The notes: generated from the sequence alone by a model not told the origin. A stretch of 64,000 bases of DNA from an uncultured Oceanospirillaceae bacterium (GCA_937138495.1 CAKZPE010000021.1:1-64000); one strand, 5' to 3'; shown: positions 15,995 to 25,822, counted from the stretch's first letter. Translations and numbers: made by a program.

Positions 15995-18730
15995 ATGAAT
16001 TTATTAAATATTGGTAAGCAAGGATTAATTGCCAATCAGAATGCGCTGGCAACCACCGGGCAAAACATCAGTAACGTTAATACCGATGGCTATACACGCC
16101 AGCGGGTGAACTTTGACAGCCTGCCGGCCTATGGCGGTGTTGAAGTGAGCAGCATTGACCGTCTGGCTGATGACTTGTTAACCCGGCAGTTGTGGAGTGA
16201 TCTGTCCAGCTATAACCAGTCATCGACTTTCTCTACCTTAACCGCTCAGTTAGATGATTTGCTGGCGCAGCAAACCACCAGTGTGTCTGATGCCATGGAT
16301 AAGTACTTCAGTTCTCTGCAGAATGTCGTTGATGATCCGGTATCCAATCCAAACCGTGAACTCTTTATTGCCGAGACAGAAGCTCTGGTACAGCGGTTTA
16401 ATAACCTGGATGCAAATTTGCGCATTCAGGAAGCCAACGTGAACACCATGATTGATGACTACACCAGTCAGATTTCTACGCTGAGTGAAAACATCGCAGA
16501 TCTTAATGACAAGATTAATATTGCTGTTGCCGGTAATAAACCGACCAATGAATTAGAAGATCAGCGTGATCAGATGGTGAACGAACTGTCTGACCTTGTG
16601 TCCATCAATGTACTGGAAGAAGGCAATAAAAATTACAGTGTGTTTCTGGCAAATGGTCAGCCGCTGGTTGTTGGTGCCACCGCTAATCAGCTCATCAGTA
16701 CCCCGGGTGATTCTGTGCCCACCGAGCGTTCGGTCAAGCTTGTTATTGCCGGGAACGCCACGGAAGTGACAGACCAGCTCAGTGGCGGAAAACTTGGTGG
16801 TGTCCTGCGCTACAGGGATGAGTCACTGAACGATGCCCGGGATGAACTGGGCCGGATGGCCATTGCTTTATCTGAAACGATGAACCAGCAACACCGCTCA
16901 GGTATCGATGCAAACAATAATTACGGCGGTGATATTTTCAATGATGTTAATGCCTCTTCCGCGCAGTCGAACCGGTTGCAGTCGCATGTTGCTAACCGCT
17001 CATCTCTGGCTTCATCCAACGTCTCAGTTGAAGATGTGAATTTACTGCAGGCGTCAGGCTATGAATTAACCTATGGCGGAGAAGGGCAGATAAGGCTGGT
17101 GCGCGAGGAAGACGGTAAGGTTTTCGACATCGATCAGTTAACGACCTCAACAGATGACAGAACAATTCAGGCTAACTCTGTTGGAACCGTTGCCGGGATT
17201 ACTGCTGGTAATAGTGGGGTAACCGCGCCAGCGGAAAACCTGACAGTTACTCTTAACGGGGTTGCAACTGCCTTTCCGGGTGTGGACTCTGCTAAAGATG
17301 TTGCCGCTGCATTGAACGGTACCGAAGGTGTATCAGGTGTCAGTGCTGCCTCTGCTGTTGGTATTGCCGACATTACAGAAGCGGGGGGCAATGGTGCTCA
17401 GTACACCGTGGAGGTGCTGGATAATACCGGTACCCCGCGGACGATGACGATTACCTTACCTACCGGCGGTACGGGCGCGGTGAACAGTAAGGCCGCGTTA
17501 GATGTTGCGCTGGCGGGGCTGGAGACCGCCGGGCATGATATGTCGAATATCAGCATTGCGATGGACGGTTCGGATGTAAAAATTACCGACTCCACTGGCG
17601 GTAATATCAGTGTTGAGTTTACGGATAATGCTGATGCTGATGTGATGACCGTCAAGCAGTATACCAATAGCACGACACCGGGGGCCGGTACTGCTTTAAC
17701 GGCAAATAATGCTGCGCAGGTGAAAGCCGTGGCGTCAGGGTATCTGGATGACTCCACGGCCACTGTTGCCGGCAGCGTCACTTCCCTGAGCATCAGTTCA
17801 GACGGCACAGCGCTGATTGGCGGTGCCAGCGTGAATATGGTCGATGCGACAAATAATGTGGCGTCTACAGTCGGTAATGTTGCACAGGGCGTTGCTGATG
17901 TTGATGAGGGTGAGTATTACCTGGATCCGAATAAAGGCACCTTGTCCTTTCAGGTAGACGGCATCAAAGTTACCTTAAAAGCTGACGGAACTTTTGTAGA
18001 AGGTGACCGGTATTCAATCAATGCCGTTCGTACCGGCGCGGAAGACCTGAAAAGAGTCATTCAGGACGGTGATCAGCTTGCGCTGGCATCTCCGGTACGG
18101 GTATCTCCTGGGAATGATAACCAGGGGACAGGCGTTGCAACTGTGGATATCACTGATACAAGTGCCACGTCTTTCGCGGTTGATGGTGAACTGAAGCCTC
18201 CGGTAGACGTTGTGTTCGATAACGCCGACCCGATTCGCTATACCGTTTATGACATGAGTGAGCCGAGTAATCCGGTTCCTCTGGATGTCGGTAACGGCCC
18301 GATGGTGAATCAGGCGTTTACATCAGGGCAGGTAATCAGCCTCAACGGTTATGATATTACGATTGCGAATCAGCCTTCATCGGGTGACCGCTTCAGCTTC
18401 GAATTTAACCAGGACGGTATCTCTGATAACCGTAATGCGTTAAAAATCTCTAACTTGCAAAATACCAAAGTGGTTGGCGGTTCAGATTATCAGGATCTGT
18501 ATGGCAGCCTGGTTGAGCGGGTGGGAACAACGACGGCAACAGCCAAAATTTCGACTGATGCCAGCAAGGCTGTTATGGATACAACAGCCAATACAAAAGC
18601 CAGCGTGAGTGGTGTGAATCTGGATGAAGAAGCGGCCCGGTTGGTGCAGTTTCAGCAAGCGTATCAGGCGACTGCGCAGTTAATTCGGGTGTCACAGTCA
18701 ATTTTTGACAGCCTGCTTCAGGCCGTATAG
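15995..18730 (+). CDS. flgK: Hook-filament junction protein FlgK (HAP1), enlarged
   Basis: 911 residues, well above the usual 500-650. The N-terminus is classical (LNIGKQGLIANQNALATTGQ, then NISNVNTDGYTRQRVNF), and the C-terminus has the terminal helix motif LDEEAARLVQFQQAYQATAQ. The surplus is in the middle (about 390-760), with beta-rich modules such as NLTVTLNGVATAFPGVDSAK that resemble the flagellin-type IN modules of fliC. FlgK forms the first junction zone between hook and filament, is chaperoned by FlgN and exported. It has a GAGGAG ribosome site and its own sigma-28 promoter. Confidence 0.95.
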   Translation: MNLLNIGKQGLIANQNALATTGQNISNVNTDGYTRQRVNFDSLPAYGGVEVSSIDRLADDLLTRQLWSDLSSYNQSSTFSTLTAQLDDLLAQQTTSVSDAMDKYFSSLQNVVDDPVSNPNRELFIAETEALVQRFNNLDANLRIQEANVNTMIDDYTSQISTLSENIADLNDKINIAVAGNKPTNELEDQRDQMVNELSDLVSINVLEEGNKNYSVFLANGQPLVVGATANQLISTPGDSVPTERSVKLVIAGNATEVTDQLSGGKLGGVLRYRDESLNDARDELGRMAIALSETMNQQHRSGIDANNNYGGDIFNDVNASSAQSNRLQSHVANRSSLASSNVSVEDVNLLQASGYELTYGGEGQIRLVREEDGKVFDIDQLTTSTDDRTIQANSVGTVAGITAGNSGVTAPAENLTVTLNGVATAFPGVDSAKDVAAALNGTEGVSGVSAASAVGIADITEAGGNGAQYTVEVLDNTGTPRTMTITLPTGGTGAVNSKAALDVALAGLETAGHDMSNISIAMDGSDVKITDSTGGNISVEFTDNADADVMTVKQYTNSTTPGAGTALTANNAAQVKAVASGYLDDSTATVAGSVTSLSISSDGTALIGGASVNMVDATNNVASTVGNVAQGVADVDEGEYYLDPNKGTLSFQVDGIKVTLKADGTFVEGDRYSINAVRTGAEDLKRVIQDGDQLALASPVRVSPGNDNQGTGVATVDITDTSATSFAVDGELKPPVDVVFDNADPIRYTVYDMSEPSNPVPLDVGNGPMVNQAFTSGQVISLNGYDITIANQPSSGDRFSFEFNQDGISDNRNALKISNLQNTKVVGGSDYQDLYGSLVERVGTTTATAKISTDASKAVMDTTANTKASVSGVNLDEEAARLVQFQQAYQATAQLIRVSQSIFDSLLQAV

Positions 18731-18782
18731 GTCTGTTTCGCAGTGTTTGCTTTCGGCTGTTTGAGTAAAAGGTAATCAGGTC

Positions 18783-20081
18783 ATGAGAATTTCAACACAG
18801 CAACAGTTTTTGAGTTCAATCGACGATATGCAGCGTTCTCAGTCGAGAATAGCGGATCTGCAGGAGCAGATATCCACAGGTAAGCGGCTGCGAAATCCAT
18901 CGGATGACCCTGTAGGGGCCGCTCAACTGGTGAAGCTAGAGCGTGAGCTTTCGCAGTACAACAAATATGACGACAATATTAATGTCACTAAGAGGCGTCT
19001 TGAGCAGGAAGACTCCATACTGGATTCCATCAATATTGCCACCGACCGGATGCGGGAACTGACCATCAGTGCCGGTAGTGACACGATTAATGACGCCGAC
19101 CGGGCAACGATCGCTCAGGAGCTGGATCAGCTGGTCAATTATGTTGCGGGTCTGATGAATACTCAGGATGCTCAGGGCGAATACCTGTTTGCGGGAAACA
19201 AGGGGGGCGATGCGCCTTATGTTAAGCAGGGCGATGGCAGCTATGAATATGTCGGTGATGACGGTCAGCGTCTGATACAGGTAGGCTCCGATTTATTCGT
19301 TCCGTCGAATGATTCTGGCGAGGTGTTATTCGAGTCTATCGATGGTCCGCTGCAGACTGAACTGACCGGACAGGCTGTTTTCAATGCCGCGCAACAGTCA
19401 CCACCCGTCGAGCCCTTTGTCCGTAATACGGAATTCGCTACCCTTGCTGCTGAAGGTACATTTAAAGAAGCGACAGAAGGTTTGGGTGAACTGACGATCA
19501 GAGTGACAGAGCCGACACCGAATAACTTTGAGTATTCTGTTTTTGACAGTGCCGGACAGCCGGTAAAAGACAGCGATGGCAATGATATAGCAAATATTGC
19601 TGTTGGGGATTTGGCGACGACACCTGCTCAGATCAATATTCATGGCCTGAGTCTTGAGCTTCACGAACCAGCAGATATTGCCAGCGCGAATGAAATTAAA
19701 ATTTCAGTGACGCCAGAAAAAATGAATGTACTGGATGCTGCCTCGGCACTTTCATCGGTTTTGTCCCAGCCAATTGAAAATGATCAGATGCGAACTGAAA
19801 GAAATGAGGCCGTTGCCCGGGCGCTTGAGCAATTTAAAATGTCCGCAGAACAAACAACGGAGTCGCAAACGGTAGTAGGTTCACGTTTGAAGACACTGGA
19901 AAATGTCAGTTCATCTAACCTGGACTTTAAGCTGTTCACAGAAAGCGCTATCTCAACCATTGAGGATGCAGATCTGTCCAAAGTGATCAGCGAGTTTACC
20001 CTGGAGCAAACTACGTTGCAGGCCGCGCAGGCGACCTTTGGCAGGGTGAGTTCGTTGTCTTTATTTAACTATCTGAACTGA
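18783..20081 (+). CDS. flgL: Hook-filament junction protein FlgL (HAP3)
   Basis: 432 residues, flagellin-like. N-terminal MRISTQQQFLSSIDDMQRSQ and LQEQISTGKRLRNPSDDPVG are typical of FlgL, as is the C-terminal FTLEQTTLQAAQATFGRVSS. FlgL forms the second junction zone next to the filament; FlgN is its chaperone. The middle has a variable insert (about 180-310). It follows flgK by 52 bases with AAAGGTAATCAGG before the ATG, so it should be cotranscribed. A convergent terminator lies between it and the minus-strand fliT-like gene. Confidence 0.94.
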   Translation: MRISTQQQFLSSIDDMQRSQSRIADLQEQISTGKRLRNPSDDPVGAAQLVKLERELSQYNKYDDNINVTKRRLEQEDSILDSINIATDRMRELTISAGSDTINDADRATIAQELDQLVNYVAGLMNTQDAQGEYLFAGNKGGDAPYVKQGDGSYEYVGDDGQRLIQVGSDLFVPSNDSGEVLFESIDGPLQTELTGQAVFNAAQQSPPVEPFVRNTEFATLAAEGTFKEATEGLGELTIRVTEPTPNNFEYSVFDSAGQPVKDSDGNDIANIAVGDLATTPAQINIHGLSLELHEPADIASANEIKISVTPEKMNVLDAASALSSVLSQPIENDQMRTERNEAVARALEQFKMSAEQTTESQTVVGSRLKTLENVSSSNLDFKLFTESAISTIEDADLSKVISEFTLEQTTLQAAQATFGRVSSLSLFNYLN

Positions 20082-20102
20082 TAGCCATCTGAATGGAAAA
20101 GG

Positions 20103-20133
20103 AACAGGCAGAAGAGCATTCCTTCTGCCTGTT
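20103..20133. terminator. Convergent hairpin between flgL and fliT
   Basis: A perfect 12-bp stem AACAGGCAGAAG / CTTCTGCCTGTT with a 7-base loop abuts the stop codon of the minus-strand gene. T-rich stretches on both sides are short, so it probably serves both directions with moderate strength. Confidence 0.7.
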
Positions 20134-20448
20134 TCAGAATTTGGGCTGGTTTGAGTACGCCTGAGCCATTTTATTGCGCTTGTTCGAGCGCAGCTTTTCC
20201 TGAGCCACTTCCTGTTTATTGCCTTCTATCAACCCCAGTGACTTTTCATCCACCAGATTGATTTGCCTGATCAGTGCTTCTGCCTGTAACGATGAGTCTT
20301 TATCCTGCGGAATATCACCGGATACGGCCTGCTTACTCGCCTGTTCTCTTTTCTGTTGCAGCACTTCCACCGTTTCCCAGTTTTTATCTTCAGCGGCCTG
20401 CAGGATCTGTTCTGACAACTGCAGGATCTGTCTGAGTGTACTGATCAT
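20134..20448 (-). CDS. fliT: FliT-like flagellar export chaperone
   Basis: 104 residues, predicted all-helical and charged, with no membrane segment. The start (LRQILQLSEQILQAAEDKNW ETVEVLQQKR, broken here at residue 22) matches the FliT/FleP-type pattern: a leading helix, a WETVE-like turn and a Gln/Arg-rich second helix. FliT chaperones the filament cap FliD and can bind export parts. Its place is odd: it is on the minus strand between flgL and fliC, not after fliS. GGTGA lies six bases before the ATG. No promoter on this strand is obvious. The family call is by pattern and context, so moderate. Confidence 0.65.
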   Translation of the reverse strand: MISTLRQILQLSEQILQAAEDKNWETVEVLQQKREQASKQAVSGDIPQDKDSSLQAEALIRQINLVDEKSLGLIEGNKQEVAQEKLRSNKRNKMAQAYSNQPKF

Positions 20449-20492
20449 TGTGTCACCTGTTTTTTTATTTAAGAAAATATTGCAGAAGTCGT

Positions 20493-20519
20493 TAAAGTCT
20501 GTTCGCTAACGACCGATAT
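20493..20519 (+). promoter_or_regulatory. Sigma-28 promoter P1 of fliC
   Basis: TAAAGTCT, 11 bases, ACCGATAT: 13 of 16 matches to the sigma-28 consensus with exact spacing, about 230 bases before the fliC ATG. A transcript from here would carry a leader of some 220 bases. Confidence 0.7.
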
Positions 20520-20616
20520 AGTACACCTGAAGCGCGCTTATAGTCAGCAATATTAAGGCTTTCACAGCCTGTTTTGAGAGTGAAAAAGCCGCTGAAAAAA
20601 TAAGTTAAAAAAAATT

Positions 20617-20643
20617 TCAAGTAATACGACCGACGGTCGATAA
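20617..20643 (+). promoter_or_regulatory. Sigma-28 promoter P2 of fliC
   Basis: TCAAGTAA, 11 bases, GTCGATAA: 12 of 16 matches with exact spacing, 106 bases before the ATG. The 301-base gap between fliT and fliC otherwise holds only AT-rich sequence and a GAGGAG ribosome site. Confidence 0.75.
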
Positions 20644-20749
20644 CTTAAAGCATACTGGAATCGTATTCATAAATTTACACGGATGAATGGGATTCAAACT
20701 GAACAAATAAACAACCAGTCAGACTTGGTTGATATGAGGAGAAAGTCTC

Positions 20750-22732
20750 ATGGCATTAGTAATTAATTCCAATATTCAGTCACTGAATGCACAGCGTAAC
20801 CTGAACAGTGCGCAAATGGAGCAAAACGAAGCACGTGAACGTTTATCCAGCGGTAAGCGTATCAACTCAGCGGCAGATGATGCAGCGGGTCTGGCAATCT
20901 CTAACCGTATGACCTCTCAGATCAACGGTCTGAACCAGGCGGTTCGTAACGCTAACGACGGTGTTTCCCTGATCCAGACAGCTGAAGGTGCGCTGGACGA
21001 ATCTACCAACATCCTGCAGCGGATGCGTGAACTGTCAATCCAGTCTGCCAACGGCACGTACGATTCCGGTAACCGTGGTTCCATGAACGCAGAAGTACAG
21101 CAGCTGGTAGCTGAACTGGACCGTATCTCTGAAACCACTTCTTTCAACGGTCAGAACATTCTGGACGGATCTCAGGGTAAAGTTGCTCTGCAGGTGGGTT
21201 CAGAAGCGAACCAGACAATTTCTTTTGAAATTGAAGCAATGGATTCCAAGACTCTGGGTCTGGGTTCAACCAGTGTCGATTTGTTAGGTGGTTCTAACTC
21301 ATTGGTCGCAGATACAACTGCTCTGGCACACAATGACGTTTTGGTAAATGGTCAGTCTATTCTGGCGGTCGGTGAAACCTGGACTGGCGGCACCGATGAT
21401 ATGGATGAACTGATCGAAAAGATCAATACTAACGTGAATGGTGTTACTGCAAGTACTGTTGTAAGTAAAACTGCCGATGCCGTAGGTGATGGTGTACTGG
21501 CAGATACAGATGTTTTCACGGTTAACATCACAAATCTGGACGGCGGTACTTCTTCAATTTCTGTAAAAGATACTGAAAACCTGCAGGAACTGGCAGATAA
21601 GCTTAATACTGAAGGTGGTGGAATCATCTCTGCGAACATCGGTGAAGATGGTAAGCTGACTATCTCTGCTGAAAATGTAGAAGCCTTCACAATTGTTGAT
21701 GCCGGTGATGCTGGTGGTACGCTGGCTGGTGCTCAAACTGCTTCTCTGGCGCTGACGTCAGATGATGGCGATGATATTACAATTACCCGTGGTACTACCG
21801 GTACATTGTCTGACCTGGAAGACCTGGGCTTCCGTGAAAGTAACGCTGCCGGCGAAATCGAAGGTGAAGCTGTTGATGCCAACGCTTTTGCCATTGGTGA
21901 TCTGGAGATTAACGGCGTAGCCATCGGTGCCAGTGAAAGTGGTGGTCTGCTGGATAAAGTTGCTGCTATCAATAAGGTAAGTGAAGATACTGGTGTAACT
22001 GCAACTGTATTCTCAAGCCTTGAGATTGATACATCAACCGCTACTGGTGCATGGGCGGCAGGTAACTTCCACATCAATGGTGAAATTATTGCTTCCGGTG
22101 CGGATCTGGATGCTCTGGTTACTGCCATTAACGGTGCCGAAGATGCTACTGGTGTAACTGCAACTTTGTCAGGACAGAATCTGTTACTGGAAGGTGATGT
22201 TTCGCAAATCGCGTTTGGTGATGCAACCGGTACAGCTGATAACGGTGCAGCTCTGATTGCAGTACTGGGTGGCGGTGTAACAGTTGCTGATGCTGCCGGT
22301 GGTATTAAGTTAGAGTCTGAATCAGGTTCCAGCATCCGTGTTGATCACAAAGATACAGCGGCACAGGCTAAGTCTGGTCTGCTGGATGCTAACTCTACTG
22401 GCGACGGTAAATTCGGCGCGGCGGTTAGCAGCATTGATATCTCAACTGCAGCAGGTGCACAGAAAGCGATTGGAATCATCGATAACGCGCTGGATCAGAT
22501 CAACGAGACCCGTGGTGAGCTGGGTGCGGTTAATAACCGTCTGGACTTCACTGTAAGCAACCTGTCTAACGTGTCTGAAAACGCTGCTGCGGCACGTTCA
22601 CAGATTCTGGATGCGGACTTCGCGGCTGAATCTGCTAACCTGAGTCGTGCGCAGGTACTGCAGCAGGCCGGTTCTGCAATGCTGGCACAGGCAAACGCTG
22701 CGCCACAGCAGGTACTGTCTTTACTACAGTAA
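20750..22732 (+). CDS. fliC: Flagellin FliC, large form
   Basis: 660 residues, the filament subunit. The D0/D1 N-terminus is very conserved ([59 protein letters not shown]), and so is the C-terminus ([20 protein letters not shown], ending VLSLLQ). The exposed middle (about 190-570) contains at least three flagellin IN-type modules, each with an ING/VNG-x-I core and a GVTA end (near residues 200-235, 380-420 and 435-475). Codon use at both ends looks highly optimised, which fits strong expression. It is exported by the flagellar apparatus with FliS as chaperone. Two sigma-28 promoters precede it and a terminator follows. Confidence 0.97.
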   Translation: MALVINSNIQSLNAQRNLNSAQMEQNEARERLSSGKRINSAADDAAGLAISNRMTSQINGLNQAVRNANDGVSLIQTAEGALDESTNILQRMRELSIQSANGTYDSGNRGSMNAEVQQLVAELDRISETTSFNGQNILDGSQGKVALQVGSEANQTISFEIEAMDSKTLGLGSTSVDLLGGSNSLVADTTALAHNDVLVNGQSILAVGETWTGGTDDMDELIEKINTNVNGVTASTVVSKTADAVGDGVLADTDVFTVNITNLDGGTSSISVKDTENLQELADKLNTEGGGIISANIGEDGKLTISAENVEAFTIVDAGDAGGTLAGAQTASLALTSDDGDDITITRGTTGTLSDLEDLGFRESNAAGEIEGEAVDANAFAIGDLEINGVAIGASESGGLLDKVAAINKVSEDTGVTATVFSSLEIDTSTATGAWAAGNFHINGEIIASGADLDALVTAINGAEDATGVTATLSGQNLLLEGDVSQIAFGDATGTADNGAALIAVLGGGVTVADAAGGIKLESESGSSIRVDHKDTAAQAKSGLLDANSTGDGKFGAAVSSIDISTAAGAQKAIGIIDNALDQINETRGELGAVNNRLDFTVSNLSNVSENAAAARSQILDADFAAESANLSRAQVLQQAGSAMLAQANAAPQQVLSLLQ

Positions 22733-22757
22733 TAGGTAACGCTCTACGTTAACCGAT

Positions 22758-22790
22758 AAAACCCCTCGTGCCATCGGGGGGTTTTTGTTT
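22758..22790 (+). terminator. Intrinsic terminator after fliC
   Basis: AAAACCCC (22758-22765) pairs with GGGGTTTT (22778-22785), followed by further T, ahead of the flaG ribosome site TTGGAGG. flaG transcription from fliC would need read-through. Confidence 0.8.
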
Positions 22791-22804
22791 TTGGAGGTGA
22801 GATT

Positions 22805-23185
22805 ATGTCAGTGGAATCAATCAATGCTGTTAATGCTGCCGGTGCAGCTTCACAGCCACTGCAGCAAACACAGCAAACCCAAACACAGCAACCGGTAACT
22901 GATTCAGTTGTTCAGCAACCTGCTGACGCTGCAGCTAAAGAAGCGCCGCAGCAAAAACTAACCAATGAAGAAGCGTCTGCACTGGCAGATCGCCTGAATG
23001 AATTTATGAACAGTAAACAACGTAATCTGGCGTTTTCTGTTGATGAAGAAAGTAACGATACCATCATCAAGGTGTTGGACAGCGAAACCCAGGAAGTGAT
23101 AAGGCAGTATCCGTCTGAAGAAGCGGTTGAGCTGGCGAAGCATCTGGAAGCAGCAATGGGACTAATCTTTAACGATAAGGCCTGA
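22805..23185 (+). CDS. flaG: FlaG family protein
   Basis: 126 residues. The first half is Gln/Thr/Ala-rich and probably disordered (several Gln-Thr runs around 18-32). The second half is the FlaG domain, with KQRNLAFSVDEESNDTIIKV (about 73-92), then LDSETQEVIRQYPSEEAVEL. FlaG proteins influence filament length in Pseudomonas, Vibrio and Campylobacter; the mechanism is not established. It lies between fliC and fliD as in pseudomonads. TTGGAGGTGA is a strong ribosome site. No convincing promoter of its own was found. Confidence 0.9.
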   Translation: MSVESINAVNAAGAASQPLQQTQQTQTQQPVTDSVVQQPADAAAKEAPQQKLTNEEASALADRLNEFMNSKQRNLAFSVDEESNDTIIKVLDSETQEVIRQYPSEEAVELAKHLEAAMGLIFNDKA

Positions 23186-23199
23186 TATCAGCACATAGA

Positions 23200-23216
23200 G
23201 TGGCATTAATTAAGCG
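23200..23216 (+). promoter_or_regulatory. Possible sigma-54 promoter of fliDS
   Basis: GTGGCATTAATTAAGCG keeps the invariant GG and GC at exact -24/-12 spacing, but the -12 block is AAGC instead of TTGC. It lies 65 bases before fliD. In Pseudomonas fliD is sigma-54 dependent, which supports it. Confidence 0.5.
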
Positions 23217-23280
23217 GTATTGATGTAGAATATTAAGCCATTCTGTCACAGCCTAAGCGTCTAAATCAGAGGGATTTACT

Positions 23281-25308
23281 ATGGCTACTAACATTGTTAA
23301 TGCACTGGGGGCCGGTTCAGGCATTGATACCACCAGCCTGGTAAATAGTCTGGTTGATGCTCAGAAGGCGCCGCAGCAAAACCGTCTGGACAGTAAGAAG
23401 ACGACGCTTGATGCTCAGATCTCCGCATACGGTACTTTGAAAAGCAGCCTGTCTGAATTTCAGAACCTGATGACACCGCTTTCCAATCCGGATACCTTCA
23501 GTGCACGGTCTGTATCTTTGCCGACCACGGACATTGTGACGGCAAATACTCTGGATGCAAATGCGCAGCTGGGTACGTATCAGTTAGAGGTGCTGGAGGT
23601 CGCTCAGGGGCAGTCCCTGGTTCCCAGTCAAACCTTTGCTGATAAAGATGCCGCTGCCGGTGTCAGTGGCACCCTTACCATTGCGCAGGGTGAATGGAGC
23701 TACGATGGCTCGGATAACCCTTCCAGCTTTGCTGAAAACGAAGCGCTAACGGCCATTGAAATTGAAGTAACCGACACCGATTCTATTCAGGAAATTGCGG
23801 ATAAAATTAACGCTGACAGTTCAGATGTAGAAGCGTCCGTATTGTTAGTGGATGGCTCATATCAGCTGCTGATTTCAGCGCCTTCCGGTGAAGAGAATGC
23901 ATTACGGATTTCCGGCAGTGATGCCAGCCTGGATTTTCTGAACTTCAATGAAACAAATCACAGTAATGTAACTGAGACCCAGCAGGCTCAGGATGCATCT
24001 ATTAATATCAACGGCCTGAATGTTAAACGGCCAAGTAATGATATTGATGATGTGATTCAGGGGCTATCGCTGACGCTGAATAAAGCCAGCCCCGGTGACA
24101 AGCTAAGCTTTTCAATTACCGAAGATAAAGAAACCGCTAAAACAGCAGTTAATAACTTTATTGAAGGCTATAACACCCTGTATAACACCCTGAAAGGGCT
24201 GACCAGCACAACGACAGACAGTGAAACCAACGAAACCAAACGGGGTGAACTGGCGAATGACGGTACGGCTAAAAATCTGCTGTCCCGGATGCGCAGTATG
24301 ATTTCTTCAACGGTGCCGGGAGTGGATGAGTTTAATTCTCTGAGCCAGGTGGGTATTCGTACTAAACTGGACGGCACCCTTGAAGTCGATACTGAAGATT
24401 TCGATACAGCCTTTAAAGATAATTTTTCCCAGGTTGCGGCTGTTTTCTCGACGACAACAAGTTCAACGAACAGTGCTGTGTCTGTTGAGGTCGGCAGCTT
24501 TGGAGAAAGAGCCTTAGCGGGTACTTATCAGGGGACTATTGCTACAGCGCCCAGCAAAGGCTTTGTGCTTGGCAGTGGGATGACGACGACCTTTCCGGTA
24601 GATACCAGTACTGGCGATTATACTTTTACTGTCAACGTGAATGGAACGGCTTCTGAGCCTTTAACATTGACAGGTACTTATAATTCGCAGGAAGAGCTGC
24701 GGGCAGGCCTGCAGTCCCTGATCAATAACGAAAGCACCCTTAAAACCGCCGGTGAAGCCATAGATGTAATCATTGAAGGCGGTGAGTTGAAATTACAGTC
24801 CCGTCAGTATGGCGCGAATACGCGGGTAGAGTTTACCGCCGCAGGTGCTGACTTTACGACGGCTACGGGTCTGTCAACCAGCTCTGCGGTAACAAATGGC
24901 ACTGATGTTTCAGGTACAATTGCCGGAGACGCTGCCTTTGGAGCAGGGAATGTCTTGCTGCCTAAGATTGATTCCGATCCCTATGGTTTGAACCTGCAGG
25001 TGCAGGAAGGCGCCTCAGGCAATTTTAGTTTTTCATTTTCCCGTGGTTTTGCCGGGGAGATGTCCCTGCTGATTGATGGCTTTCTTTCGAATACCGGCGT
25101 GATAAAAAACCGTGAAGACAGTATTAATAATCAGCTGGAAGGTATTAAAGATGATCAGGAAGAGCTTGATCGCAAAATGGCGATTATGCATGACCGCTTG
25201 ACCAGTCAGTATGTGGCCATGGAGAATATACTGGCCAGTTTTCGGACAACGTCTGATTCACTGAATGGTCTGGTTGACCGTTTACCGTTTACAGCAAGCA
25301 ATAGCTAA
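23281..25308 (+). CDS. fliD: Filament cap protein FliD (HAP2), enlarged
   Basis: 675 residues; many FliD proteins have 450-480. The N-terminus (LGAGSGIDTTSLVNSLVDAQ, about 10-29) and the C-terminal FliD_C region (GDKLSFSITEDKETAKTAVN near 264, and LDRKMAIMHDRLTSQYVAME near 626) are clear. The middle has extra beta domains. FliD caps the filament tip and folds incoming flagellin. It is exported with FliT as chaperone. It is followed by fliS after 29 bases, with TTGGAG before fliS. Transcription likely begins at the weak sigma-54 site at 23200. Confidence 0.95.
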   Translation: MATNIVNALGAGSGIDTTSLVNSLVDAQKAPQQNRLDSKKTTLDAQISAYGTLKSSLSEFQNLMTPLSNPDTFSARSVSLPTTDIVTANTLDANAQLGTYQLEVLEVAQGQSLVPSQTFADKDAAAGVSGTLTIAQGEWSYDGSDNPSSFAENEALTAIEIEVTDTDSIQEIADKINADSSDVEASVLLVDGSYQLLISAPSGEENALRISGSDASLDFLNFNETNHSNVTETQQAQDASININGLNVKRPSNDIDDVIQGLSLTLNKASPGDKLSFSITEDKETAKTAVNNFIEGYNTLYNTLKGLTSTTTDSETNETKRGELANDGTAKNLLSRMRSMISSTVPGVDEFNSLSQVGIRTKLDGTLEVDTEDFDTAFKDNFSQVAAVFSTTTSSTNSAVSVEVGSFGERALAGTYQGTIATAPSKGFVLGSGMTTTFPVDTSTGDYTFTVNVNGTASEPLTLTGTYNSQEELRAGLQSLINNESTLKTAGEAIDVIIEGGELKLQSRQYGANTRVEFTAAGADFTTATGLSTSSAVTNGTDVSGTIAGDAAFGAGNVLLPKIDSDPYGLNLQVQEGASGNFSFSFSRGFAGEMSLLIDGFLSNTGVIKNREDSINNQLEGIKDDQEELDRKMAIMHDRLTSQYVAMENILASFRTTSDSLNGLVDRLPFTASNS

Positions 25309-25337
25309 GTGTTTAGCTGAGAGTTTTGGAGTAAAAA

Positions 25338-25724
25338 ATGAGTGTTAATTTAAAAGCTCTGCGTCAGTATCAGAGTGTCGGTTTGGCGACTGCAGTACAT
25401 GCGGCGTCTCCACAACAGCTGATTACAATGTTGTTTGACGGTGTGCTGGGCTCTCTTGCCAAGGCGAAAGGCGCGATAGAGCGTAATGATATTCAGGGGC
25501 GCGCTTCCCAACTGAATAAGGCTACAGACATTGTGCTGGCACTTAAAGATTATCTGGATCATGAAAAAGGCGGTGAAATCGCCTCAAATCTGGATGCGCT
25601 TTATGACTATATGGTGCGTTCAATTTCTGAAGCTAACCGTGAAGCTAAGGCTGAGAAAGTGCAGGAAGTGATGGACCTGTTGCTGACCATTAAGTCTGGC
25701 TGGACGGAAATGGAAGTGTCATAA
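25338..25724 (+). CDS. fliS: Flagellin export chaperone FliS
   Basis: 128 residues, helical, normal length. Signature: ASPQQLITMLFDGVLGSLAK (about 24-43), then DIVLALKDYLDHEKGGEIAS and ALYDYMVRSISEANRE. FliS binds the C-terminal helix of FliC in the cytoplasm and stops it polymerising before export. It directly follows fliD, and a terminator separates it from fleQ. There is no fliT behind it in the usual place; a FliT-like gene is found instead at 20.1-20.4 kb on the other strand. Confidence 0.95.
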   Translation: MSVNLKALRQYQSVGLATAVHAASPQQLITMLFDGVLGSLAKAKGAIERNDIQGRASQLNKATDIVLALKDYLDHEKGGEIASNLDALYDYMVRSISEANREAKAEKVQEVMDLLLTIKSGWTEMEVS

Positions 25725-25751
25725 CAGCTTTTTAGTGTTGTGCGATATAAG

Positions 25752-25783
25752 AAGCCGGTGTCTGTTTGGATACCGGCTTTTTT
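25752..25783 (+). terminator. Intrinsic terminator after fliS
   Basis: AAGCCGGT pairs with ACCGGCTT, and inner TC/GA pairs add to the stem; six T follow. It isolates fliDS from fleQ. Confidence 0.88.
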
Positions 25784-25822
25784 GTTTGTATTTTAAGGGT
25801 TTTAAGGCAGTCAGATTCTTTC

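Noticed and set aside
22732..22760. ACCGATAA before flaG as a sigma-28 promoter
   Set aside because: The -10 looks good but the sequence 11 bases upstream (TAGGTAAC) matches the -35 at only two positions, and the site overlaps the fliC terminator stem.
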